Below are positions 54,055-61,747 of a stretch of 64,000 nt of DNA, piece after piece (the first letter of the stretch is position 1; each line of letters begins with the position of its first letter). Origin of the DNA: Corallococcus sp. AS-1-6 (GTDB lineage Bacteria; Myxococcota; Myxococcia; Myxococcales; Myxococcaceae); contig NZ_JAIQDE010000008.1 in assembly GCF_020037015.1 (NCBI RefSeq), positions 62,001 through 126,000 on the forward strand, read 5' to 3'. The translations under genes and the position numbers were made by a program. Under the pieces are notes generated by a model. It made no database searches. It saw only the letters and a list, made by a program, of their open reading frames with translations, and was not told the DNA's origin.

Positions 54055-54772
54055 GTGACACCCTCCTTGCATCCGTCGAGGGGGGAGGGAGTTCCTCCTC
54101 CTCGTTCAAGAGTTCCTTGAGCCGATCAATGGCCCGCGCATGAAGCCGCGAGGCCCAGCTCTTCGACTGCCCGATCTCCGCTCCTGCCTCTTCCAGCGTG
54201 CGTCCCTGGAAGTAATAGCCCTGCAGGAGCTTGCGCTCTTTCTCCGGAAGCTTCTCGATGGCCGAGCGCACCCGGTTCTTCAACTGCTCCATCTCCAGGC
54301 GCTGATCCGCCGGGAGTGATTCATCCACGTAGCCCGCCGCCTCCGCCCCTTCCGCCCCCGCCGCGAAAACCGCCGCGAGGCCCGCCACGGCATCCGAGAT
54401 GTCTCCAATATCATCGTCGAATGACGACCCGCGGTTGCTTGCGCCCTGCTCGCGGTCCGCCAGATTTCCCAGATACGCCGTCGCGCGCTCGCCCTGATAG
54501 GCGGTGCGGGCGTCCGCGCCCCGCAGAACGCCCATCTTCCTCAGGCCGTCGAAGATGGCGCCCTTGATGCGGTAGTGGGCAAAGGTGAGGAAGTTGGCGC
54601 CAACCTTGGGGTCGAAGCGCTCAGCGGCTTCCAGGAGACCGATTTGCCCATAGGCCAGCAGTTCATCCAGCTCGAGCTGGGCATTGAACTGCTTGCGCAC
54701 GGTGGCCGCGAGCGACCGCACGTACGGGCCGTACTTCTCCAGGATGACCTTCCTGTCTTCACCCAGAGGCAA
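53933..54772 (-). CDS. Sigma-28/FliA-WhiG-type RNA polymerase sigma factor
   Basis: 279 residues. Region 2 is clear (LDELLAYGQIGLLEAAERFD, FLTFAHYRIKGAIFDGLRKM), and region 4 has LPEKERKLLQGYYFQGRTLE followed by GQSKSWASRLHARAIDRLKE. Region 3 is short and replaced in part by an Ala/Gly/Asp-rich stretch (about 118-150). Sigma-28 drives late flagellar genes; here it lies inside the T3SS operon upstream of sctI. GCCGATAA-type motifs before three intact small T3SS genes and one broken copy are its likely targets. The last 40 residues overlap the sctI start in another frame by about 120 bases and are not domain-like. Confidence 0.88.
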   Translation of the reverse strand: MPLGEDRKVILEKYGPYVRSLAATVRKQFNAQLELDELLAYGQIGLLEAAERFDPKVGANFLTFAHYRIKGAIFDGLRKMGVLRGADARTAYQGERATAYLGNLADREQGASNRGSSFDDDIGDISDAVAGLAAVFAAGAEGAEAAGYVDESLPADQRLEMEQLKNRVRSAIEKLPEKERKLLQGYYFQGRTLEEAGAEIGQSKSWASRLHARAIDRLKELLNEEEELPPPSTDARRVSHGGSDERHLRGTGGAAKAAGSGRAAADAEDGRVEVRRSSR

Positions 54773-54781
54773 GCGGCGCGC

Positions 54782-55177
54782 TCACTCGGCCTTGGACCAC
54801 AGCCGCTCGAGAACCTGGTTCAGCCGGGGATCATCCTGCAGGGCCCCGGCGATGCGGCCCGTGAGGGCAGCGGACTTCATGTTCAACTTCTCCTGGAGCA
54901 CTTCCGAGACGAGCGCCTTCGTCGCCTCTTCCTTGCTCTTGAAGCCCCCGTTCTTCAGCCGCTTGGCGATGGCGAGGGCCTGCGCCGCGATCGGATCCGT
55001 TGCCTGGGGGCCCTGGACGTTGCTGGAGCCTACCAGACCCGAGGGCCCGACGAGCGATTCCGTGCGGTCCACCTTGCCGCCAAAGGACGCGCCGGAGGCA
55101 CCCGACGGACCGGACGCCCCCTTCACGCCGCCCGCGCGGCCCTTCCCACCCCCACGTCCGACTCCACCGACAGCCAT
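54782..55177 (-). CDS. Small T3SS-associated protein of unknown function
   Basis: 131 residues. The first 60 are Gly/Ser/Ala-rich and disordered. The C-terminal half is helical (AAQALAIAKRLKNGGFKSKE, IAGALQDDPRLNQVLERLW). The layout, with a flexible N-terminus and a helical C-terminal part, resembles anti-sigma factors such as FlgM or a secreted substrate. It lies 9 bases upstream of the sigma factor, so an anti-sigma role deserves consideration, but no FlgM motif can be shown. Confidence 0.5.
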   Translation of the reverse strand: MAVGGVGRGGGKGRAGGVKGASGPSGASGASFGGKVDRTESLVGPSGLVGSSNVQGPQATDPIAAQALAIAKRLKNGGFKSKEEATKALVSEVLQEKLNMKSAALTGRIAGALQDDPRLNQVLERLWSKAE

Positions 55178-55203
55178 CGACGTACCTCCTTCCGCTTCCG
55201 CGA

Positions 55204-55638
55204 CTACTTCTTCGGCGGAGGCAGGGCCCCCGCTTCCTTCGCCTGGATGAGCGCCTGGGCCAGCTTCGCGCCGTCGCTTTCGGGCTCCAGGTCGATGGCG
55301 GCCTTCAGCTCCTTGAGGGCCTCCGGCACCTTGCCCATGAACAGCAGGGCCTCACCGGCGTGTGCCCGGGGCAGCGAGGACAGGGGCGCGAGCCGCTGGG
55401 CGACCCGGTAGGCCGCCAGGGCCTTGTCGTGCTTGCCCTGCGCGAACTCCACGGCGCCCAGGCCGATCTGCGGCACCTCGCTCTTGGGCATGAGCGCGGC
55501 GGCGCCGGCGAAGACCTCCTTCGCCTTGTCGAAGTGACCCATGTCCAGCCACAGGTAGCCGGACTCCAGCAGGACCATGGCCGGCTGGCGCGCCAGGGGC
55601 ACGAGGCTGTTGGCAATCTCCGAAGGGGTCTCCGCCAT
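55204..55638 (-). CDS. TPR chaperone-like protein
   Basis: 144 residues from ATG 55638. Three TPR units are visible (MVLLESGYLWLDMGHFDKAK; GLGAVEFAQGKHDKALAAYR; AHAGEALLFMGKVPEALKEL). The size fits a T3SS class II or needle (SctG/YscG-type) chaperone. It follows the needle-like gene at 55734, so that protein may be its cargo. The short tail is Lys/Pro-rich. Confidence 0.65.
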   Translation of the reverse strand: MAETPSEIANSLVPLARQPAMVLLESGYLWLDMGHFDKAKEVFAGAAALMPKSEVPQIGLGAVEFAQGKHDKALAAYRVAQRLAPLSSLPRAHAGEALLFMGKVPEALKELKAAIDLEPESDGAKLAQALIQAKEAGALPPPKK

Positions 55639-55673
55639 GGACGTCGCGCTTCCTTTCCTGTCGCCGGAAGCAC

Positions 55674-55701
55674 GGAAGGCGGCCGTCGAGGGCCGCCTTC
55701 C
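55674..55701 (-). terminator. Hairpin after the large needle-like gene
   Basis: GGAAGGCGGCC (55674-55684) pairs perfectly with GGCCGCCTTCC (55691-55701), an 11-bp stem with a 6-base loop. It lies 33 bases after the stop at 55734 and before the chaperone start. Confidence 0.6.
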
Positions 55702-55733
55702 TTGCACCGGTCAGATTCCGCTGTCCGTGAAGA

Positions 55734-56297
55734 CTAGCGGATGTTGCCGATGGAGTTCTTGGTCGTATCGTGCCGCGACTTCATCACGTTGGAAACAGCC
55801 GTGAAGAGCTGCGACTCGTGCTGCATGGCCGACTGGAGGTTCAGCAGCTTGACGTTGTCGTCCATCATCGTCTTGAGGCTGCTGTTGTTGGTGAGCTGAT
55901 CCGACACCTGGCCGCCCGAGGCGCCGCCGCCGACGCTGGTGCCCAGGCCGGTGGAGCCGCCCGTGGAGGGCAGGCCGGAGCCGCCGACGCCCGGCAGGTT
56001 GGTGGAGGGCACCGCGCCGGAGCCGGTGTTCATCACGCCCACGTACGGGCCGCCCTGCATGCCGGAGCCGGAGGCGCCGGAGAAGGTCTGCGCGGAGGAG
56101 ACGGCGGCGGAGACGATGCCGGCGCCCGGAACGAAGCCCGCCACCGCGCCCACGCCCGCGCCCACGGCGCCGACGGTGCTGTTCAGGCCGTTCTGCACGC
56201 GCGCGCCGAAGCTCGTGTTCGGCGTCTGCCGAGCCGTGGTCATCTGGGTGTTCATGCGCAGGTTCGGGCCCATCATGCCGCTGTCGATCTTGCTCAT
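55734..56297 (-). CDS. Large needle-like (SctF/rod-type) T3SS protein
   Basis: 187 residues. A polar start (MSKIDSGMMGPNLRMN) is followed by a Gly/Ala/Val-rich hydrophobic stretch (about 38-68, VGAVGAGVGAVAGFVPGAG), a Gly/Ser-rich linker (about 85-130), and a C-terminal helix. The end, DNVKLLNLQSAMQHESQLFT to KNSIGNIR, has the same spacing as needle proteins and the same Asn-hydrophobic-basic ending as the 72-residue protein. It has its own sigma-28-like promoter and hairpin. It may be a second filament, tip or pore subunit. I do not recognise the N-terminal part. Confidence 0.6.
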   Translation of the reverse strand: MSKIDSGMMGPNLRMNTQMTTARQTPNTSFGARVQNGLNSTVGAVGAGVGAVAGFVPGAGIVSAAVSSAQTFSGASGSGMQGGPYVGVMNTGSGAVPSTNLPGVGGSGLPSTGGSTGLGTSVGGGASGGQVSDQLTNNSSLKTMMDDNVKLLNLQSAMQHESQLFTAVSNVMKSRHDTTKNSIGNIR

Positions 56298-56369
56298 TTC
56301 AGCCTCCGCGCTGGTGCCAGCGATTCGAAAAGGGGAGCCCCGGGATCATCCCTCGGCTCTTTCAATGGA

Positions 56370-56397
56370 TTATCGGGAGAGCCAGCCGCCGGTTGCC
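56370..56397 (-). promoter_or_regulatory. Sigma-28-like promoter motif, large needle-like gene
   Basis: GGCAAC (56397-56392), 16 bases, CGATAA (56375-56370) on the minus strand, 72 bases before the ATG at 56297. Confidence 0.55.
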
Positions 56398-56437
56398 TGC
56401 TGGTGACAAGAAATCGTCCGGTCCCCGGAAAGGCCCG

Positions 56438-56755
56438 TTATTTCCGGCCCTTGGACTGCTTCGACTCGGCGACGAGCTTCTCGCGGACGTCCACGAGCAT
56501 GGTGAGCAGCTCCTCGGAGCGCGCGATCGCAGCCTGGGCCTTCTTGCCGATCTCCGCGCGCGGGCCCTTGAGGCCGGCGAGCCCCTCCTTGACGGGCGCG
56601 AAGAGCGCCTGGACGTCGCTGGCGGAGGCCTTCTCGATGAAGGTCTCGACGGCGGGGTACGACGGGACAGGCAGTTCCTGGGGCTGGGGCTGCGGCGCGG
56701 AGGGCCTGGCGGGCGGGGGCATCGAGGTCTCGGTCTCCTGGCGGGGAGCAGGCAT
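56438..56755 (-). CDS. Small protein at the head of the T3SS locus
   Basis: 105 residues. A Pro/Gln-rich N-terminus (to about 30) is followed by a helical C-terminal region (VETFIEKASASDVQALFAPV; ALVREKL-like heptads) with a basic end (SKQSKGRK). I do not recognise it. It is the most upstream gene of the minus-strand locus, so it may be a small chaperone or regulator. Confidence 0.5.
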   Translation of the reverse strand: MPAPRQETETSMPPPARPSAPQPQPQELPVPSYPAVETFIEKASASDVQALFAPVKEGLAGLKGPRAEIGKKAQAAIARSEELLTMLVDVREKLVAESKQSKGRK

Positions 56756-57001
56756 GCGGCCAGCCTCCGCTCTTTCCCCAGCACGCTAGGTGAATCCGGA
56801 AGCGGCTTCAAGCACCCCACCCGGCGGCCGGAGCGCCGGATGTCGCTTCCGGACCACGTCCCATGGGCCGGGGGCCGAACAGGCATTCACGCGGTCTCCT
56901 CCCCCCGACCTGTTCCCCACTCCCACCACCCCTAGCTTTTTCCCAACGGGGGGGCCCGGTGGCGCCGCCCCGTCCCACTCACATCATCCGGGAGAGATTC
57001 C
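56756..57001. other. Divergent noncoding region
   Basis: 246 bases between the T3SS locus and the secreted-protein gene. A TAGCTTTTT stretch near 56933 on the plus strand and a GGAGAG ribosome binding site before 57002 are visible. No CGATAA-type motif was found here. Confidence 0.35.
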
Positions 57002-57595
57002 ATGAAGAAGCTCATTGGGGTTTTCGCGTCCGTTGCGCTGCTGGGTTCGGGTGTGGCGTTTGCCCAGGACAGCACGACGCAGCAGGGCTCGCAGCAGCCG
57101 TCGACGTCGTCGGGCAGCATGCAGGGCTCCTCCGGGAGCACGGGCAGCTCGGACGCCATGGGCGGCTCGGGGTCGTCGTCCTCGCAATCCATGGGTTCTT
57201 CGAGCATGACGGGCTCGAACGAGCTGACGGGCAAGGTCGTCAAGAGCGAGAGCAAGAAGGTCTACGTCAGCAGCGCCAGCGGCGCGGTGGTGCCGCTGGA
57301 CATCGACAGCAAGACGCAGTTCACCGACCCGAGCATGAAGAACGCCAAGAGCCTGAAGGAGGGCCAGGAGATCCGCGCCAGCTTCCAGGTGAAGGACGAG
57401 AAGAACATGGCGACCAGCATCTCGCCGAGCTCGGGCACGGGCGGCTCGGGCTCCGACGTGATGTCGCCGGACTCGTCCATCAACGAGGGCAAGGGCGGCT
57501 CGGGCATGGATGACAAGAACCAGGGCAACGACTCCTCCATGAACCCGGACACGGGATCCAGCACGGGTTCCAGCAGCTCGCCGAAGACCTACTAG
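57002..57595 (+). CDS. Secreted Ser/Gly-rich protein
   Basis: 197 residues with a signal peptide (about 1-21, ending GVAFAQ). A Ser/Gln/Gly-rich region (22-75) precedes a small beta-type core (ELTGKVVKSESKKVYVSSAS to EIRASFQVKDEKN), followed by another Ser/Gly/Asp-rich tail. The core resembles small DUF5666-like OB or SH3-type modules, which is uncertain. It is probably periplasmic or extracellular. Function is unknown. Confidence 0.6.
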   Translation: MKKLIGVFASVALLGSGVAFAQDSTTQQGSQQPSTSSGSMQGSSGSTGSSDAMGGSGSSSSQSMGSSSMTGSNELTGKVVKSESKKVYVSSASGAVVPLDIDSKTQFTDPSMKNAKSLKEGQEIRASFQVKDEKNMATSISPSSGTGGSGSDVMSPDSSINEGKGGSGMDDKNQGNDSSMNPDTGSSTGSSSSPKTY

Positions 57596-57714
57596 CACCG
57601 CGTCTCCCCTCCCCTGTTCCTCTCCCGCATGGGAGGGGAACCGTGGCTCGCGGCCCCCGTTCGTCGGTGGGCCGCGAGCGGCTTTCCATGAGGGGCGGTG
57701 CACGCAGGAGCGGC

Positions 57715-59040
57715 ATGGACCACGAGGCGGATGTCGTCATCCTGGGGGCCGGTGCCGCGGGGCTCGCCGCCGCTGAACGATTGATGCGCAAGGGCCTGCG
57801 GGTCATCGTGCTGGAGGCTCGCGACCGCGTGGGCGGCCGCGTGGCGACGCTCCGGGACACGGTGGCGGAGGTGCCCCTGGAGCTGGGGGCCGAGTTCATC
57901 CATGGCAAGCCCGGCGGGTTGCTGAGACGCGCCCACCGGGCGGGATTGACGGTGAGCCCCTGCAACGACAGGCATGCGCTCCTGTGGCGCGGGAAGCTGG
58001 GTGACGGGGAGGATGCCTTCGCGTTCCAGGAGGCCCTGATGTCCGCGAAGGGACCGGACCGCCCCATGGCCGCCTGGTTGGAGGAGCAGGCACGCATCCA
58101 CCGGTGGTCACCCGTCGTGTGCGCGATGGCGCGCTCGTATGTCCGGGGCTTCTACGCCGCGGATCCGGAGGTCGCGAGCACGCTCGCCATCGCGCGCATG
58201 GAGCGCACCGCGGACGCGTCCGGGGGCACGACACCCTCGCGTGTGCTGGAGGGGTACGACCGCGTGCCGCACGCGATGGCCGCGAAGCTGCTCGCGAAGC
58301 CGGACACGCTGGTCCTCAACGCCGTGGCCGAGGAGGTGCGCTGGAGACCGGGCTCGGTCCTCGTGCGGGCTCGGACCCGGCAGGGCACTCCGCTCGGGAC
58401 GTTCCGGGGGGCGCACGCGGTGGTGACGCTTCCCGTGGGCGTGTTGCAGGCGAAGCCGCCCGCCCCGGGGGCCGTGCGCTTCGTGCCTCGCGTGCGGGAG
58501 CAGGAGCGGGCCTGGGGCCGATTGGCGATGGGCTCCCTGGTGAAGATCCTCCTGCGCTTCCGCACGGCGTTCTGGCGGGAGCAGGAGGCCACGGCGCGCT
58601 TCGGCTTCTTCCACGCGCCGGCTTCCGCGTTCCCCACCTGGTGGACGCTGTCGCCCCACCGGCGCACCCGGCACCTGGTGGGCTGGAGTGGAGGCCCTCC
58701 CGCTGCGTCGCTGTCCCGTTCGAGCGAGCGGGTGGTGTTGGGACGCGCGCTCCAGGGGCTGTCCCAGCTCTTCAAGCTCTCCGTGCGGGAGCTGAACGCG
58801 CGGCTGGAGGCGTGGCACGTGCAGGACTGGCAGGCAGAGCCCTACACGCGCGGGGGCTACGCGGTCATCCCTTCTGGCGCGATGGACGCTGTCGCGGCGC
58901 TCGCGCGGCCCGTGGGCCGGACGCTCTTCTTCGCTGGCGAGGCGACGCACGCGGGCGGTGATGAGGGCACGGTGCATGGCGCGCTCGAGACGGGACGGCG
59001 CGCGGCGGACGAGCTGCTGGACCGGCGCTCGAAGGCCTGA
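57715..59040 (+). CDS. Flavin-containing amine oxidase
   Basis: 441 residues. The start at 57715 follows AGGAG and puts the dinucleotide motif at the N-terminus: VVILGAGAAGLAAAERL, then VLEARDRVGGRVATL and ELGAEFIHG. The C-terminal FAD motif is LFFAGEATHAGGDEGTVHGA. It has the monoamine/polyamine oxidase domain order and no signal peptide. The amine substrate is unknown. No partner genes for a pathway are next to it. Confidence 0.85.
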   Translation: MDHEADVVILGAGAAGLAAAERLMRKGLRVIVLEARDRVGGRVATLRDTVAEVPLELGAEFIHGKPGGLLRRAHRAGLTVSPCNDRHALLWRGKLGDGEDAFAFQEALMSAKGPDRPMAAWLEEQARIHRWSPVVCAMARSYVRGFYAADPEVASTLAIARMERTADASGGTTPSRVLEGYDRVPHAMAAKLLAKPDTLVLNAVAEEVRWRPGSVLVRARTRQGTPLGTFRGAHAVVTLPVGVLQAKPPAPGAVRFVPRVREQERAWGRLAMGSLVKILLRFRTAFWREQEATARFGFFHAPASAFPTWWTLSPHRRTRHLVGWSGGPPAASLSRSSERVVLGRALQGLSQLFKLSVRELNARLEAWHVQDWQAEPYTRGGYAVIPSGAMDAVAALARPVGRTLFFAGEATHAGGDEGTVHGALETGRRAADELLDRRSKA

Positions 59041-59124
59041 GCCCTTCCGTCCTCCTGGCGGAGGAGCGGGCGGAGGGGCGCTGGCGGTGATGTGGAAGCG
59101 TTCGCGCGTGGACATCTTCGAGGC

Positions 59125-60654
59125 ATGCGCCTCTGGATCGCCATCGTCGCGGGATTGAGCATGGGGCAGTCGTACGACGTGGAGCCGCTGCCTCCGGAAG
59201 ATCCTTCCGTCAGGGACCCCGCCGCCGCCGCGTTGCAGGATGCCTATGAGAAGGCCGCGGATGACCGGGATGGTGCGCGGCCTCCCCAGGGCTACGTCAT
59301 GCAGGCCCCGTTGGATTTGACCGAGGGCAGCTACTATTCGCTGACGCCCCTGATGTCCGACGGCCAACCGCCGGCCACCTCGGGCGAGGTCGCGGTCCAG
59401 GAGGCCCAGACGTATGTGCCGCCGCCCGTCCCCACGGTCTTCGCGCAGGAGCCCGCTCCTGGTGAGTCGACGGAGACGGAGGCCGCGCAGCCCCAGACGG
59501 GCACGGGAGGCGCTGGAACCACGGGGAGTTCGACGGAGCAACCCACCACGGGTCCGGGGGCGGCGCCGACCACGGGTGGAGCGGCCGCGGGGCAGCCCAC
59601 CACGGGGGCGGGTGCCGCGGGGACTGCGCCAGCGTCCGGTACCACCGAAGCGAACGCCCCTGGCTTCGGCGGCGGCTACGACACGGGCGCGACCTCTTCG
59701 ACCGCTCCGAGCAATGTCGCTCCAGGTGGCACGGGGGAGGCACCGCTGGATACGTCACGCGTGACGGTGCAGGAGCCGGGGACCGCGACCGGTGGCGCGG
59801 GGACGGCTGGCACGACAGAGACCGAGAGCACTGCGCCGACCACCGCGACGGGTGGCGCGGGGGCCGCCGGCACGACAGGAACCGGATCCGCCGCGCCGAC
59901 CGGTGGCGCGGGGGCGGCGGGCACGACGGAGACTGGGACCACCTCGACGGGCGGCGCGGGGGCGGTTGGCACGACGGAGACTGGGACCACCTCGACGGGT
60001 GGCGCCGGTGCGGCGGCCACGACAGGAACCGGATCCACCACGCAGCCCTCTACGGGGGGCGCCGCTGCGTCTGGCACGACGGCGCCGGCCCAGGCGCCTT
60101 CGGGTCAGACGACGCAGGCGCCCCAGGGCGCGCAGGGGCAGGCTCAGACGGCTCAGGACGTCGCGGTCAACGAGGAGGTGACGCGTCTGCGCCAGCGCGT
60201 CGCGGACCTGGAGCAGGAGATGGAAGCCCGCGACGCTCGCGCCACCGAGCGCACCCAATCCGTGCAGACCCAGGTGGACACCCACGAGCAGCGCGCCTAC
60301 GAGGCCGAGCGCGCCCGGCAGCAGCGGCTGGCTCGCATCCAGTCCGGTGGCCAGTGGATGCTCGCGGCGGATCAGGCGCTGGAACAGGGCGAGCTCAACG
60401 TCGACAACGCCCTGGATATCGCCGACGAGGACTTCGCCGTCGTTCGCCAGAGCGCCTCGACCTACGGACAGGGCGGCGTCGTGGTCCAGGCCGAGCGCAT
60501 CCGCGCGCAGATCGCCTTCGCCCGGGATGCCGCCAACCGCCGGGACATCTACGCCGCGCGCCTCGCCCTCCAGACCGCGGGCGAGGAGCTGCGACTGGCG
60601 CGCGCCGCCAGCCTGGAGCGCTCGGGCTCGTCCAACACCCTGCTCAATCCGTGA
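59125..60654 (+). CDS. Thr/Gly-repeat protein with C-terminal coiled coil
   Basis: 509 residues. The start at 59125 gives a short signal-like segment (MRLWIAIVAGLSMGQS). Residues about 125-345 are a low-complexity Thr/Gly/Ala tract with repeats of the type GTTSTGGAGA and ETGTTSTGGAG. A coiled coil (about 345-420, EEVTRLRQRVADLEQEMEAR) and a helical tail follow. It is probably exported and elongated, perhaps surface-associated. No family is recognised. The stop overlaps the convergent EAL gene by 11 bases. Confidence 0.6.
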   Translation: MRLWIAIVAGLSMGQSYDVEPLPPEDPSVRDPAAAALQDAYEKAADDRDGARPPQGYVMQAPLDLTEGSYYSLTPLMSDGQPPATSGEVAVQEAQTYVPPPVPTVFAQEPAPGESTETEAAQPQTGTGGAGTTGSSTEQPTTGPGAAPTTGGAAAGQPTTGAGAAGTAPASGTTEANAPGFGGGYDTGATSSTAPSNVAPGGTGEAPLDTSRVTVQEPGTATGGAGTAGTTETESTAPTTATGGAGAAGTTGTGSAAPTGGAGAAGTTETGTTSTGGAGAVGTTETGTTSTGGAGAAATTGTGSTTQPSTGGAAASGTTAPAQAPSGQTTQAPQGAQGQAQTAQDVAVNEEVTRLRQRVADLEQEMEARDARATERTQSVQTQVDTHEQRAYEAERARQQRLARIQSGGQWMLAADQALEQGELNVDNALDIADEDFAVVRQSASTYGQGGVVVQAERIRAQIAFARDAANRRDIYAARLALQTAGEELRLARAASLERSGSSNTLLNP

Positions 60655-61732
60655 GGCGCGGGGTGGTGCTCGCCGGCGCGCTCGCGGGCTTCGCGATGAG
60701 GTAGCCCTGCACGAAGTCCACCCCGTGCCGGCGCACCCAGGACAGCTCCTCGGGCGTCTCGATGCCCTCGGCCACCGTCTGGATGCCGAGCTGCCGGGCG
60801 ATCTCCAGCAGCTTCTGCACGATGGACGCCTTGTAGGGGTCCTCGTGGACGCCCCGCACCAACTCCATGTCCAGCTTCATGAACTCCGGCCGGAGCTGGT
60901 GGATGAGGTTCAGCGACGAGTAGCCCGCCCCCAGGTCGTCCAGCGCCACCTTGAAGCCCGCCGCGCGGTAGAAGTCCACGATGGCGCGCAGGTGCGCCGC
61001 GTTCGCGGCCCGGTCGGATTCGATGATCTCGAAGACGACGTTCGACTCCGGGATGCCCGACTCGCGGATGGCCGCCACCGTGGAGCGCAGGCAGAAGGCC
61101 GGGTCGTAGATGGCCGTGGGCGTGAAGTTGATGAACAGGTGCGTGCGCAGTTGGTGCCGCACCGCCTCGCGGATGGCCGTGGTGCGCGCGGACAGGTCCA
61201 ACTGGAACAGCAGGTCCGCCTCGCGCGCCGTGTCGAACAGCCGGTTCGGGGGCACCAACGCCCCGTCCCGGTCGCGGCCCCGCACGAGCGCCTCGTGCGC
61301 GAAGATGCGCGAGGTGTCCTGCGCGTGGACGATGGGCTGGAAGAAGCTGGTGAGCCGCGACTCCGCCAGCATGTCCACCAGCCACCCGGACTGATGCAGC
61401 GTGGTGAGCCGCTGCAGGGAGTCCACGCGCGGGAAGTCCGCCATGCCGGGCTCGCCGTCACCCTCGATGAAGAGGGCGCGCGTGCCCCGCACCTCCTCCG
61501 CCGTCAGCACGTTGGGGAGGCTCGCGGAGAGCTTCCGCAGGCCGCCCTCCCCCATCCCCACCACGACACACTGAGCGTCGGTGCGCAGTTGGAAGGTGCC
61601 CCCGGAGTCACGCAGGTGGGCCACCAGCTTGCCCAGGCTGTGGCCCAGCGGCGGCCACAGGAAGAGACGCCCCGGTGCGTCCGGCGACTCGGGCAGGGTC
61701 TGACAGCGGCCGCATCCGTTCATCAGGGTCAT
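60644..61732 (-). CDS. EAL-domain cyclic-di-GMP phosphodiesterase
   Basis: 362 residues. The EAL domain (about 125-350) keeps the catalytic set: EAL at 147-149 with Arg151, FINFTP at 200-205, Glu235 in FEIIES, DD at 265-266, Lys287, and AEGIET at 321-326. It should hydrolyse c-di-GMP to pGpG. The N-terminal 120 residues are a different sensor-like domain with a CGRC motif at 7-10. There is no GGDEF domain or membrane helix, so it is cytoplasmic. It lies 15 bases after the LVIVD lipoprotein gene and is likely co-transcribed. Confidence 0.88.
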   Translation of the reverse strand: MTLMNGCGRCQTLPESPDAPGRLFLWPPLGHSLGKLVAHLRDSGGTFQLRTDAQCVVVGMGEGGLRKLSASLPNVLTAEEVRGTRALFIEGDGEPGMADFPRVDSLQRLTTLHQSGWLVDMLAESRLTSFFQPIVHAQDTSRIFAHEALVRGRDRDGALVPPNRLFDTAREADLLFQLDLSARTTAIREAVRHQLRTHLFINFTPTAIYDPAFCLRSTVAAIRESGIPESNVVFEIIESDRAANAAHLRAIVDFYRAAGFKVALDDLGAGYSSLNLIHQLRPEFMKLDMELVRGVHEDPYKASIVQKLLEIARQLGIQTVAEGIETPEELSWVRRHGVDFVQGYLIAKPASAPASTTPRLTD

Positions 61733-61747
61733 GAGACAGCCTTGGCG

